Source: Streptomyces sp. CG1 (lineage in GTDB: Bacteria > Actinomycetota > Actinomycetes > Streptomycetales > Streptomycetaceae). From it: a stretch of 64,000 nucleotides of DNA. How positions within the stretch are numbered: the stretch's first letter is position 1; the number at the start of each line of letters is the position of its first letter. Location: positions 2,108,001 to 2,172,000 of the forward strand of contig NZ_CP163518.1 of NCBI RefSeq assembly GCF_041080625.1, read 5' to 3'. Below are positions 35,826 to 43,687 of this stretch, piece after piece. The position numbers and the translations under genes were made by a program. Under the pieces are notes generated by a model. It saw only the letters and a program-made list of their open reading frames with translations. It was not told where the DNA came from and did no database searches.

Positions 35826-36995
35826 TCAGACGCCCTCCAGGATCATCGCGTTGGCCAGTCCGCCCGCCTCGCACATGGTCTGCAGGGCGTAGCGGGCGCC
35901 GCGCTCGCGCATGGCGTGGACCAGCGTGGTGGTCAGCCGGGTGCCGCTGGCGCCGAGCGGGTGGCCGAGGGCGATGGCTCCGCCGTGCACGTTGACCCTG
36001 GCGAGGTCGGCGCCGGTCTCCTGCTGCCAGGCGAGGACCACACTGGAGAAGGCCTCGTTGACCTCGAAGAGGTCGATGTCGGCCACGCTCAGACCGGCCT
36101 TGTGCAGCACCTTCTCGGTCGCCGGGATGACCCCGGTGAGCATCAGCAGCGGGTCGGAGCCGGTGACGGCGAAGCTGTGCAGCCGGGCGAGCGGGCGCAG
36201 GCCCAGGCGGGCGGCGGTCTCGCTGGAGGTGATCAGCACGGCGGAGGCACCGTCGTTGACGGGGCTCGCGTTGCCCGCCGTGACGTTCCACTCGATCTGC
36301 GGGAAGCGCTCGCCGAAGCCGGGGTCGTAGTAGGCCGGCTTGAGGCCGGCGAGGACCTCCGGGGTGCTGCCGGGGCGGACGCTCTCGTCGCGGGCGACAC
36401 CGTCCAGCGGGGCGACCTCGGCGTCGAAGAGTCCGGCCTGCCACGCCGCGGCCGCCTTCCGGTGCGAGGAGACGGCGAACTCGTCCATCCGCGCACGCGT
36501 GAGGGACCATTTGGCGGCGATCAGCTCGGCGCTGATCCCCTGCGGGACCAGGCCCTCGGGGTAGCGCTCGGCGACGCCGGGCCCGAACGGGTCCTTGCCG
36601 GCGGGCACGTTGGACCACATCGGCACCCGGCTCATCGACTCCACACCGCAGGCGATCACGAGATCGTAGGCGCCGGAGATCACGCCCTGTGCGGCGAAGT
36701 GCACGGCTTGCTGGGAGGAGCCGCACTGGCGGTCCACGGTGGTCGCGGGGACCGTGTCGGGGAAGCCGGCGGCGAGGACGGCGTACCGGGTGGTGTTCAT
36801 GGCCTGCTCGCCGACCTGGTCGACGGTGCCGCCGATGACGTCGTCGATCAGCACAGGGTCGACGCCGGAGCGCTCGACCAGGGTGCGCAGGGTGTGGGCG
36901 AGCAGCTGCACGGGGTGGACGTGGGCGAGGGAGCCGTTCGGCTTCCCCTTGCCGATGGGGGTGCGTACGGCTTCGACGATCACTGCGTCGCGCAT
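35826..36995 (-). CDS. acetyl-CoA C-acyltransferase (thiolase)
   Basis: The enzyme breaks 3-ketoacyl-CoA into acetyl-CoA plus a shortened acyl-CoA. The nucleophilic Cys is in VDRQCGSSQQAVH (~residue 90). Other catalytic motifs are VNEAFSSV, GGAIALGHPLGASGTR, and the second Cys in MCEAGGLANAMI. At 389 residues it is full length. It is divergent from an HxlR regulator at 37121, with a perfect palindromic operator and a half site between them, so it is probably controlled by that regulator. No hydratase/dehydrogenase partner is adjacent, which suggests a dedicated catabolic or supply role rather than a full beta-oxidation operon. Confidence 0.93.
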   Translation of the reverse strand: MRDAVIVEAVRTPIGKGKPNGSLAHVHPVQLLAHTLRTLVERSGVDPVLIDDVIGGTVDQVGEQAMNTTRYAVLAAGFPDTVPATTVDRQCGSSQQAVHFAAQGVISGAYDLVIACGVESMSRVPMWSNVPAGKDPFGPGVAERYPEGLVPQGISAELIAAKWSLTRARMDEFAVSSHRKAAAAWQAGLFDAEVAPLDGVARDESVRPGSTPEVLAGLKPAYYDPGFGERFPQIEWNVTAGNASPVNDGASAVLITSSETAARLGLRPLARLHSFAVTGSDPLLMLTGVIPATEKVLHKAGLSVADIDLFEVNEAFSSVVLAWQQETGADLARVNVHGGAIALGHPLGASGTRLTTTLVHAMRERGARYALQTMCEAGGLANAMILEGV

Positions 36996-37060
36996 GGCGC
37001 GGGCCTCCTTGGCCGCCTGGCTGTCCGCAGCGGGCTACGGCAGCTACCAGTGAGTAGGAA

Positions 37061-37102
37061 ATCCAAACCCACTGTAGCTCGCCGGGTTTGAAAATCAAAC
37101 CC
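37061..37102. promoter_or_regulatory. HxlR operator: perfect palindrome plus upstream half site
   Basis: GGGTTTGA-AAA-TCAAACCC at 37084-37102 is a perfect 19-base dyad. A half site, ATCCAAACCC, lies at 37061-37070. Both lie in the 125-base gap between the divergent thiolase and HxlR genes, so one bound regulator could control both promoters. Confidence 0.7.
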
Positions 37103-37120
37103 TCCTCTAGACTGGCCTCC

Positions 37121-37597
37121 ATGGCCGCAAGGAAGTCCACACAAGACCCGCGCCCCTGCTCGATCGCCGACGCCCTCGCGCTGGTCGGCGAGAAGTACTC
37201 CCTGCTCGTCCTGCGCGAGGTATGCCTGGGCAACAGCCGCTTCGACCAGCTCGTACGCAACATCGGCGCCCCGCGCGACATCCTGGCCGCCCGGCTGCGC
37301 CGACTCGTGGACGCCGGGATCCTCACCAAGCGCGCCTACAGCGAGCGTCCGCAGCGCTTCGAGTACCGGGCCACCCAGGCGGGCCTGGAGCTGGAGCCGG
37401 TCCTGATGACGCTGAAGGAATGGGGCGACCGCCACATCCGCAAGGGCGCCGACCTTCCCATGGCCGTCGAGCACACCTGCGGCCACGAGCTGGTCCCGGT
37501 CATCACCTGCCGGGCCTGCGGCGCCGAGGTACGCCACGAGGACCTCACGGCCCACCCGCAGGCCCCGGGCTGGACGATCACGGGCCCGGCCGCGTAG
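37121..37597 (+). CDS. HxlR-family transcriptional regulator
   Basis: This 158-residue winged-helix protein has PCSIADALALVGEKYSLLVL, then NSRFDQLVRNIGAPRDILAARL (recognition helix region) and LVDAGILTKRAYSERPQRFEY (wing), the standard HxlR order. The C-terminus adds a CGHEL...CRACGAEV cluster that may bind metal. ATG 37121 is chosen, because the longer in-frame start at 37088 lies inside the operator palindrome. It shares its promoter region with the divergent thiolase gene and probably represses both itself and the thiolase (inference). Ligand unknown. Confidence 0.88.
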   Translation: MAARKSTQDPRPCSIADALALVGEKYSLLVLREVCLGNSRFDQLVRNIGAPRDILAARLRRLVDAGILTKRAYSERPQRFEYRATQAGLELEPVLMTLKEWGDRHIRKGADLPMAVEHTCGHELVPVITCRACGAEVRHEDLTAHPQAPGWTITGPAA

Positions 37598-37765
37598 GAC
37601 TCCGCCGAGGGGGCCGAGACAGGAAGCACCGCGGCAGGGCCGTCGACCGGCTGCGGGCCCCCGGCCGCCCCTCAGCCGCCATTTCCCCGCTGTCACCCCC
37701 GCCCGCTACTCTGCCCTCGGCATTTGGTCACTTCTTTACCCGACAGCACTGGACGCCCTGCCTTC

Positions 37766-38641
37766 ATGTCTTGGTTTGAATCCCTCGTCCTCGGACTCGT
37801 CCAGGGGCTGACGGAGTTCCTGCCCGTCTCCTCGAGCGCGCATCTGCGGCTGACCGCCGCGTTCTCGGGCTGGGAGGACCCTGGCGCGGCCTTCACGGCG
37901 ATCACGCAGATCGGCACGGAGACCGCGGTGCTGATCTACTTCCGCCGGGACATCGGCCGGATCCTCTCGGCCTGGTTCCGCTCGCTCTTCGACAAGGCGA
38001 TGCGGCAGGACCACGACGCCCAGATGGGCTGGCTGGTGATCGTCGGCTCGATACCGATCGGCGTGCTGGGCGTGACGCTGAAGGACCAGATCGAGGGGCC
38101 GTTCCGCGATCTGCGGGTCACCGCCACCATGCTCATCGTCGTCGGGCTGGTCATCGGCGTCGCCGACCGCCTGGCGGCCCGCGACGAGACCGGCGGCCGG
38201 CACCGCGCGCCCAAGCAGCGCAAGACGCTGGAGAATCTGGGCGTCAAAGACGGCCTGATCTACGGCCTGTGCCAGGCCTGCGCGCTCGTCCCGGGCGTCT
38301 CCCGCTCCGGTGCCACCATCAGCGGCGGCCTGTTCATGGGCTACAAGCGGGAGTCCGCGGCCCGCTACTCCTTCCTGCTCGCCATCCCGGCGGTGCTCGC
38401 CTCGGGCGCGTTCGAGGTGAAGGACTCGATGAGCGAGGGCCATGTGGCCTGGGGCCCGACCCTGTGCGCGACGGCCATCGCGTTCGCCTCGGGATACGCG
38501 GTCATCGCGTGGTTCATGAAGTGGATCTCCCACAAGAGCTTCATGCCGTTCGTGTGGTATCGCGTGGCCCTCGGCATCGCCATCATCACCCTGGTCTCGG
38601 CGGACGTCCTGAGCCCCCACGCGGCGGAATCGGCGAGCTGA
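37766..38641 (+). CDS. uppP: undecaprenyl-diphosphatase
   Basis: This integral membrane enzyme of 291 residues recycles undecaprenyl pyrophosphate for cell-wall synthesis, and overexpression gives bacitracin resistance. The two catalytic loops are intact: GLVQGLTEFLPVSSSAHLRL near the N-terminus and CALVPGVSRSGATISGG in the second half. Membrane helices are spread along the length. The start at ATG 37766 (MSWFESLVLG) matches the family; the upstream in-frame GTG would add non-family residues. It stands alone between the HxlR gene and a small conserved gene. Confidence 0.95.
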   Translation: MSWFESLVLGLVQGLTEFLPVSSSAHLRLTAAFSGWEDPGAAFTAITQIGTETAVLIYFRRDIGRILSAWFRSLFDKAMRQDHDAQMGWLVIVGSIPIGVLGVTLKDQIEGPFRDLRVTATMLIVVGLVIGVADRLAARDETGGRHRAPKQRKTLENLGVKDGLIYGLCQACALVPGVSRSGATISGGLFMGYKRESAARYSFLLAIPAVLASGAFEVKDSMSEGHVAWGPTLCATAIAFASGYAVIAWFMKWISHKSFMPFVWYRVALGIAIITLVSADVLSPHAAESAS

Positions 38642-38876
38642 GGCCATCGCAGCCACCCTGAACTCCCCGGCACTCAGGACGAGTTCGCCACCCGCTTCCT
38701 GCCCACCGTCGCTGTTTCGGACAACTCCCGCGCCCTGCACGAACTCCGCCCGACCGGAATATGCCCGGTGGCCTGGATCGACTGCGGACGCGACCGCCGG
38801 TGGCGGTGACCAACCCCATACCTACGCTGTAGCCGGGCGGTAGCGCAGTGTCAGTGCTTGCCCCTAGGCTGTCCGC

Positions 38877-39056
38877 ATGTCCCCCGATTCCCTGCCCTCT
38901 GGTTCCGTGCGGTCTGCCGCCGAGGTGAACGAGCAGATCCGGGCGCTGTGGCTGCGTGCGGGCGGCACCCTGTCGGCCCAGGAACGCGCGGAGTACGAGC
39001 TGTTGGTGGTCGAGTGGGCCGCGGCGATCCGCAGCGCGGTGATCGAGGCGGCCTGA
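38877..39056 (+). CDS. small conserved Streptomyces protein of unknown function (59 aa)
   Basis: An ATG at 38877 opens a 59-residue frame ending TGA at 39054-39056. The protein begins MSPDSLPSGSVRSAAEVNEQ, then IRALWLRAGGTLSAQERAEY and ELLVVEWAAAIRSAVIEAA. The composition is helical and acidic/amphipathic, with strong third-position GC bias. The pattern AAEVNEQIRALW...ERAEYELLVVEWAAA is familiar as a short conserved Streptomyces protein, but no function is known to me. It directly precedes the split DUF4291 gene in the native chromosome order. Confidence 0.7.
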   Translation: MSPDSLPSGSVRSAAEVNEQIRALWLRAGGTLSAQERAEYELLVVEWAAAIRSAVIEAA

Positions 39057-39099
39057 CCTCGCCGGGCCGCACGAAGACCGGACGCCCCGGGCCCGGAGG

Positions 39100-39648
39100 C
39101 TACGCCCGCAGATGCGCGAGCACCGCGTCCCCGATCGGAAACGGCCGCTCCACGGGCAACAGCCCACTCGCGCCCTCCAGTTCACCGGCCCGCACGAGCG
39201 CGTGGACCTCGGTTGCCAGCGGGGTCACGTCCTCGATGCCCACGATCCACTCATCGGCGTACCGGGCCGCCGCCTCCCCCGCGAGGCCGAGCTGCAACGA
39301 CCGGTACGCCAGCGCGTGGTGGTGCAGATCGCGCTCGGGGTCCCACTGGACACGCGCCGGAGCCTCCCTCAACTGCCGCTTCCAGGAGGCCTGGTCCCCG
39401 TGCAGGCCCGGGACGTAGTGCGACAGACAGGCGTTGCGCAGGGCCCACTCGAAGCCGGTGCGATCGATCTCGACGGCGAGTACGGTCTCCTGACCCGCCT
39501 TGGTGCCCCAGCCACAGCGGTACATCATCCACAGGAAGGATGGCTTGATCCACGTCAAGCCGCGTTCGTAGACCGTTTCCGCTGATCGCCACAGAGATCG
39601 CCCCGTGGGCCCAATTCGGTTACTGCGGTCTGGGGACGGTTGGGTCAC
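39100..39648 (-). pseudogene. DUF4291 gene, C-terminal part, fused to ICE sequence
   Basis: From about 39557 downward the frame encodes DUF4291 sequence: LTWIKPSFLWMMYRCGWGT, then VLAVEIDRTGFEWALRNACL and ARVQWDPERDLHHHALAYRS. The family's N-terminal part is missing here and is found 20 kb away at 59.46-59.64 kb. The first ~31 residues of the open frame (from MTQPSPDRSN) are element-encoded and unrelated to the family. The gene was therefore cut by integration of the ICE. The chimeric frame could still be translated, but lacks the usual N-terminal strand region (RIRARYTDATVTVYQAY). Confidence 0.85.
39542..39557. other. left attachment junction of the ICE (att core)
   Basis: GGCTTGATCCACGTCA occurs here, and GGCTTGGTCCACGTCA at 59455-59470 differs by one base. 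The ATC (Ile) codon of DUF4291's TWIKPSF lies to the left of the crossover, so strand exchange falls within TCCACGTCA (39549-39557). Confidence 0.8.
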
Positions 39649-39707
39649 GACCTCGAAGGACCGAGCCTCTCAGCCGGTCCCTTGTGGCAGAGAGGGGCCC
39701 TTCGTCA

Positions 39708-40391
39708 TCAACTCGACGCTGGCTGCGGGGCAGCGCCAACTGGGGCGTCGGTTACGTCGGCATCGGCTGGATCGTCCTGCGTGAAGCGGAGGCTTCGCAG
39801 GACGGTGGCCATGATCGGTGCGTAGCACTTCTCCCAGTGAGTGATCTGGGGCGTGGAGAAGGCCAGCAGGCACATGTGCTGCCCGTGTCCACCCGCCTGA
39901 GGCGGAATGGGGACGATCGCGTGGAACTGGGCCGTGAGCACCTCGATTTCCTCGCCGCTCGGCGAGAACACCGGAGGAAGGACATAGCTCTGACCACCGG
40001 TGAAGACGGCAGTCTGCCCGCACGGAGCATCGATCACCGATGCGGTCCAGCCCTCTCCCCGCGAGTCGAGGATGCCTCGCAGGGTTCCCCTGACAGCTGT
40101 CGCGGCATCGTCGCCATAGGAGAAGTCCACGACTGCGACGGCGAGCGAACCGAGCGAGAGCTCGCCCTCGAAGGAGTGCAAGCAGTTCGCCGCGTACACA
40201 ACGCCGGCTTGCTGTAGGAAGCGCGAAATCCGCTGCAATGTGCGAGCCATTTCCACCCGCTGCTGCTCGGCATCCGGTGCCAGGGACTCACACGCGCTTC
40301 GGGTGTTCACCTCTGCCCATGCGGTGTCGAAGTCCATGCCCAGAGGCACCTCTTCGAACTCGGCGGGGACCGAGAAATCGACGCGTATCAC
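39708..40391 (-). CDS. soluble protein of the WXG100-type cargo operon, function unknown
   Basis: The protein has 227 residues from GTG 40391, whose codon overlaps the TGA of the preceding gene (GTGA). Sequence runs from MIRVDFSVPAEFEEVPLG through a helical stretch (EQQRVEMARTLQRISRFLQQ) to beta-rich segments (SLAVAVVDFSYG, EEIEVLTAQFHAIVPIPPQ) and a closing SFSTPQ-like strand with LRSLRFTQ. I see no signal peptide or membrane helix. Similar proteins accompany WXG100 genes in Streptomyces, where a chaperone-like role for secreted partners has been suggested. Here that is only inference. It is the last gene of the operon, ending 150 bases before the left element junction. Confidence 0.7.
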   Translation of the reverse strand: MIRVDFSVPAEFEEVPLGMDFDTAWAEVNTRSACESLAPDAEQQRVEMARTLQRISRFLQQAGVVYAANCLHSFEGELSLGSLAVAVVDFSYGDDAATAVRGTLRGILDSRGEGWTASVIDAPCGQTAVFTGGQSYVLPPVFSPSGEEIEVLTAQFHAIVPIPPQAGGHGQHMCLLAFSTPQITHWEKCYAPIMATVLRSLRFTQDDPADADVTDAPVGAAPQPASS

Positions 40392-41044
40392 TGCCCGCCC
40401 CCATCGCCGGGGTGCCGGGGACCGGAGAGCCCGGGAAGCGGTGGGGGCGGCGGGGGCTCCACAAAGCCCGCCCGCTCTTGGTCGTAGAGATCCACCAGCC
40501 GCCGGTTCTTCTCGTACCAGCGCTTCATCCACTTCGGAGTCAAGGCCGCGGCAACGGCCAGGGGAATACCCAAAACGACCACCACGGCCAGGGCAGCACC
40601 CGGCCTGTCGCGGAGCACCCAGGCGAGGACAAAGCATCCGACGCTGAGTACAGCGATGAACGCGGCAAATTTCTTGGACCCATTGGCCTCGTAGGCAGCG
40701 AGTCCCCGCCGTTTTGACGCCATCTCGGCGGCCGTGACCGGCATGGTTATCCCGGGTTTCGCAGCGGGGGCTGCCCACGTCTGCAGGAGCGGGCCGCCTG
40801 CGCGAAGTCGGTCTTGGGACTGCTGGGCGCGTAGGCGAGCCGTCGGCGAGTCGTTCCGCACGAAGATCAGACGGATCGTGCTCTTGCTGGGCATCTCGGT
40901 CGTCTGGAGGTCGTAGCCGAGTTCGTAGCCGATCGCCGTGATCTGGTCGGACTGTCTTCCCTCGAAGCCTCCGAGAAGGAACTCGGCTTGGCCCCGCCCA
41001 TCGAAGTGGGCCAGGATCTCTGCGTCTTTCATCGTGCGGCTCAC
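40388..41044 (-). CDS. two-helix membrane protein of the WXG100-type cargo operon
   Basis: The protein has 218 residues. The N-terminal ~100 residues are soluble (ILAHFDGRGQAEFLLGGFEG, then IRLIFVRNDSPTARL). Two membrane helices follow (FAAFIAVLSVGCFVLAWVL and AALAVVVVLGIPLAVAAAL), then a charged tail (KWMKRWYEKNRRLVDLYDQ) ending in a Pro-rich stretch. It begins 5 bases after the stop of the WXG-fold protein upstream and overlaps the next gene, so it is part of the same transcript. I do not recognise the family. The helices and tail suggest a membrane anchor or docking protein for the secreted partners. Confidence 0.7.
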   Translation of the reverse strand: MSRTMKDAEILAHFDGRGQAEFLLGGFEGRQSDQITAIGYELGYDLQTTEMPSKSTIRLIFVRNDSPTARLRAQQSQDRLRAGGPLLQTWAAPAAKPGITMPVTAAEMASKRRGLAAYEANGSKKFAAFIAVLSVGCFVLAWVLRDRPGAALAVVVVLGIPLAVAAALTPKWMKRWYEKNRRLVDLYDQERAGFVEPPPPPPLPGLSGPRHPGDGGGQ

Positions 41045-41049
41045 TTTCC

Positions 41050-42315
41050 CTACTGGGCTGCCTTGTCCTTGTCGCTGCCAGTTTTCCAGGCGTTCTCGAA
41101 CGCCACGAGGAGATCACCGCCCGGCAGTGCCGCTTCGACGGCTTGTCGGTCGTTCTTCGGGGCGAAGTACCCGAGCGCGGTCGGATCGGCGATGAAGGAA
41201 GCGACGGTGTCCACCAGACCGAAGTTGGCTGTCGCGTCCGCCGCACGGCTGGCTGCGACCACTCGCGAGACGCCCTTGAAGGCACCGCCGAATGGCAGCG
41301 CGCCGAGAACGTCCTGGACCAATGTCCGGTTGGAGACCACGGATTCTCCTCCGACGGCCCGGGCGACGCCGTGCAACCCCAGTGCGCCGATGGCGAAGGC
41401 GCCTGAGGCGACACCGACAGCTGCCGCCGCTGCCGCGAACTCGGGAGCCAACGGACCTGTTACCGGGGCGACAAGGAGGATCACCAGCGAAATCGCGCCC
41501 AGCGCGCCACTCACGGTCGCGAGGACATCGCCGAGGGCCGCGATGGCGTTCGCATGCGCCTTGAGCCACTTGACAGCATCGGCCACGGCTGCGCTGACGG
41601 CCGCCGCGACCATGTCGTCGATCTTGCTCAAGGCTTTGCCGATGCTGACGAACGCATCACCCAGCCTCTTCATCAGGCCCGGCTCGTGCGGCGCGATGTC
41701 CATCGCCTTGTCGAGTCGTCTCGCGACCGTCCGGCCTTCGAGGTCGTAGTCGGTGGCCAACTTGTGTGCCTCGGCGCGGATCCGGTCGAGGTCCGACTGC
41801 GCCGTGGCGGCCGCCAGCTCCGCGGCGGATCTGTCCTTCTCGGTCTTCTCCCGCTTGCGCTCTTCGGCATCGTCCTTGGATGGGAGGTCCAGCATCGGCT
41901 TGGGAGGCAGACCGGCCAGCTTCCCCTTCGCCGCGTGCAGTGCGTCCTTGGCGTCCTGCGCCTGCCTCTCCAGGACTTCCGCTCTGCTCTGCCAGGCCGG
42001 CATCGCGTCAGCCCAGTCCGTCAACGCCCTCCCGGCCTTACTGAAGGACTTTTTCGCCTTATCGACCTTGGGGCGGAAGTTGTCGTCGAACTGCTCGCGA
42101 AACGCGTCTGCGTGGCGCCCCTTCCAGTCGCCCTCGCCCGTGCCATGCAGGACGTCGGATATCTCGTGCAGAGCCTTGGCCGTGCGCTGCACGATGCCCG
42201 CCACATGTTTGGCGGTGTGAGGGTCACCTGGGCACGGGACGAATTCCAGAGCCGGGTACCGGTCCTTCAAGGGTGAGGTCTGCGTGGGCGATACCCACGA
42301 GAAGACATCGCTCAC
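41050..42315 (-). CDS. large WXG100-like (putative type VII-secreted) protein
   Basis: The protein has 421 residues from GTG 42315, whose codon overlaps the WXG100 gene stop (GTGA) and is preceded by GGAGGGG. Residues ~30-130 form a WXG-like helical hairpin: GTGEGDWKGRHADAFREQF and ALTDWADAMPAWQSRAEVLE. A charged coiled-coil follows (DDAEERKREKTEKDRSAAEL), then a hydrophobic region with two membrane-like segments (LGAISLVILLVAPVTGPLA and VGVASGAFAIGALGLHG). A typical toxin domain is not seen at the C-terminus. Members of this class are exported by ESX-like systems or act as polymorphic-toxin carriers. No EccC-type ATPase lies on the element, so export would need the host's system. Confidence 0.8.
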   Translation of the reverse strand: MSDVFSWVSPTQTSPLKDRYPALEFVPCPGDPHTAKHVAGIVQRTAKALHEISDVLHGTGEGDWKGRHADAFREQFDDNFRPKVDKAKKSFSKAGRALTDWADAMPAWQSRAEVLERQAQDAKDALHAAKGKLAGLPPKPMLDLPSKDDAEERKREKTEKDRSAAELAAATAQSDLDRIRAEAHKLATDYDLEGRTVARRLDKAMDIAPHEPGLMKRLGDAFVSIGKALSKIDDMVAAAVSAAVADAVKWLKAHANAIAALGDVLATVSGALGAISLVILLVAPVTGPLAPEFAAAAAAVGVASGAFAIGALGLHGVARAVGGESVVSNRTLVQDVLGALPFGGAFKGVSRVVAASRAADATANFGLVDTVASFIADPTALGYFAPKNDRQAVEAALPGGDLLVAFENAWKTGSDKDKAAQ

Positions 42316-42614
42316 GCGCACCCCTCCTGGGCCTTCCGCAATTCTTGAGCCAACTCGTCGTCGAAATCCTCGAATGCCTTCTTCATCTTGTCGAGGGTCT
42401 TGACGGCTGCACCGGAGAACTTCTTGATCTGCTTGATCCCGTAGGACCACTCGTCCCCGAAGTCGTTCATACGTGACGCAAGCATGCTCACGCCCATGCA
42501 ATCGCCGTCGACCTCATCCATCTCTCGGCCAGGTCGCTCCATGATCTCGCCGATGTTCTTGATGTCACTGCGCACGCGGTTGAGCACATCGATGTCGACG
42601 TAGATGTCGCTCAT
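42312..42614 (-). CDS. WXG100-family protein
   Basis: This 100-residue all-helical protein has the WXG100 hairpin: helix one around VLNRVRSDIKNIGEIMERP, the turn DFGDEWSYGIKQ (a WSYG variant of the W-x-G turn), and helix two KFSGAAVKTLDKMKKAFEDF. Small size, no signal peptide, and placement beside a larger WXG-like protein are typical of ESX substrates that dimerise with partners. ATG 42614 is 20 bases after the upstream gene's stop; the downstream gene overlaps its stop. Function in host competition or signalling is an inference. Confidence 0.85.
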   Translation of the reverse strand: MSDIYVDIDVLNRVRSDIKNIGEIMERPGREMDEVDGDCMGVSMLASRMNDFGDEWSYGIKQIKKFSGAAVKTLDKMKKAFEDFDDELAQELRKAQEGCA

Positions 42615-42634
42615 CGTTTCCCCTGTTCCGTGAT

Positions 42635-43687
42635 CTACCGGTTGACGGCCTGGATCTCCTGGACCACGACGTTCTGGTCGGCGCCGAACGTGCCGTCCGG
42701 GAGGCCGCCGCCCTGCCCGGTTGTGCTCGTCCAGCTGATCTTCCAGGTGATGGTTGCCTGGAGCTTGTACGAGCCGTCGCCGGAGGATCGCAGATACTTC
42801 ACTCCGCAGGGCGGGGTCTCGTCGGCCTTGCCTTTCACATAGGGTTCGCCGATCTGTCCGCCGTGGATCTCGCACTGGCCGGAGGCCGGATAGGTGACCG
42901 CGTCGTCCGTGCCCGGCTTGATCGTCAGCGAGACGGGCTCGGCGGTGGTCGTCGCACTGAGATTGAGCAGCGGCACGGAAGCGGTGACGGAGACTGGCTT
43001 GAAGTGCGTGGTGTCCAGCCACGCCCAGGTCGGCAGGTTCACCTTCGTTGTGCCGTCGGGGGCCAGACTGACCTTGGTCGACGGGACGCGGATCTCGGCG
43101 TAGGCAAGCTGGGCGAGCATCTCCGGCGTGATGGCCTGCGAGACGTCAGCTGGCGGTGCGGCCCCCTTGTCGACCCAGAAGGGCTGCTTGTCACAGTCCT
43201 GAGCCGCCGGGTCCGCCTCCCTACCCTTGGTGATGTAGGAGTCCCACCAGTAGCCCTTGCCCGTCTTGTCCTTGTTGAACTCCTTGTACGGGTGACCGTT
43301 GACGAAGTAGTTCTGGCTCTGCAGGCTCCACTCGGGGCTCGGCGCGCTGCTCTCCCACACCTGCCGCATCTGCGACTCGAGTGCCTTGGGCGTGTACTTC
43401 GGCGCGTAGTAGCAGGCGGGTGGGGTCCACGAAGTCGTGGGCGTGACGGCGCCGGCGGAGGGGCCGCTGCCGTTCTTCGAGCGGTCGAAGACGACGCCGC
43501 CCGCGGAGGCGAAGACCGTTGCGCCGTCGGCTCCGCCCGAGGAGCTGGTGTTCGAACCTGACCCCGACCCTCCACCGAACGTACCCCCTCCGGGGGGAGT
43601 CTTGTTGGCGAAGGCGCTGGGCATCGAGCACAGCCAGAGTGACCCCGCGGCGATGGCGACCGCGGAGAGGCGGAGAAGTCTGGTCAC
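42635..43687 (-). CDS. secreted protein of the WXG100-type cargo operon
   Basis: The protein has 350 residues from GTG 43687, whose codon overlaps the lipoprotein stop (GTGA). A clear Sec signal peptide (LLRLSAVAIAAGSLWLCSMP, cleavage after AFA) leads to a Gly/Ser-rich spacer. A beta-rich domain then has two or more Cys pairs (PPACYYAPKY, AAQDCDKQPF, SGQCEIHGG, PPCGVKYL) that suggest disulphides. The segment YWWDSYITKGREADP and the C-terminal VVVQEIQAVNR are not motifs I can name. It sits between a lipoprotein and a WXG100 gene, so an extracytoplasmic partner role is likely. Confidence 0.75.
   Translation of the reverse strand: MTRLLRLSAVAIAAGSLWLCSMPSAFANKTPPGGGTFGGGSGSGSNTSSSGGADGATVFASAGGVVFDRSKNGSGPSAGAVTPTTSWTPPACYYAPKYTPKALESQMRQVWESSAPSPEWSLQSQNYFVNGHPYKEFNKDKTGKGYWWDSYITKGREADPAAQDCDKQPFWVDKGAAPPADVSQAITPEMLAQLAYAEIRVPSTKVSLAPDGTTKVNLPTWAWLDTTHFKPVSVTASVPLLNLSATTTAEPVSLTIKPGTDDAVTYPASGQCEIHGGQIGEPYVKGKADETPPCGVKYLRSSGDGSYKLQATITWKISWTSTTGQGGGLPDGTFGADQNVVVQEIQAVNR

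Noticed and set aside
37088-37120. Longer HxlR start at 37088
   Set aside because: It would begin inside the operator palindrome and adds residues not seen in the family.
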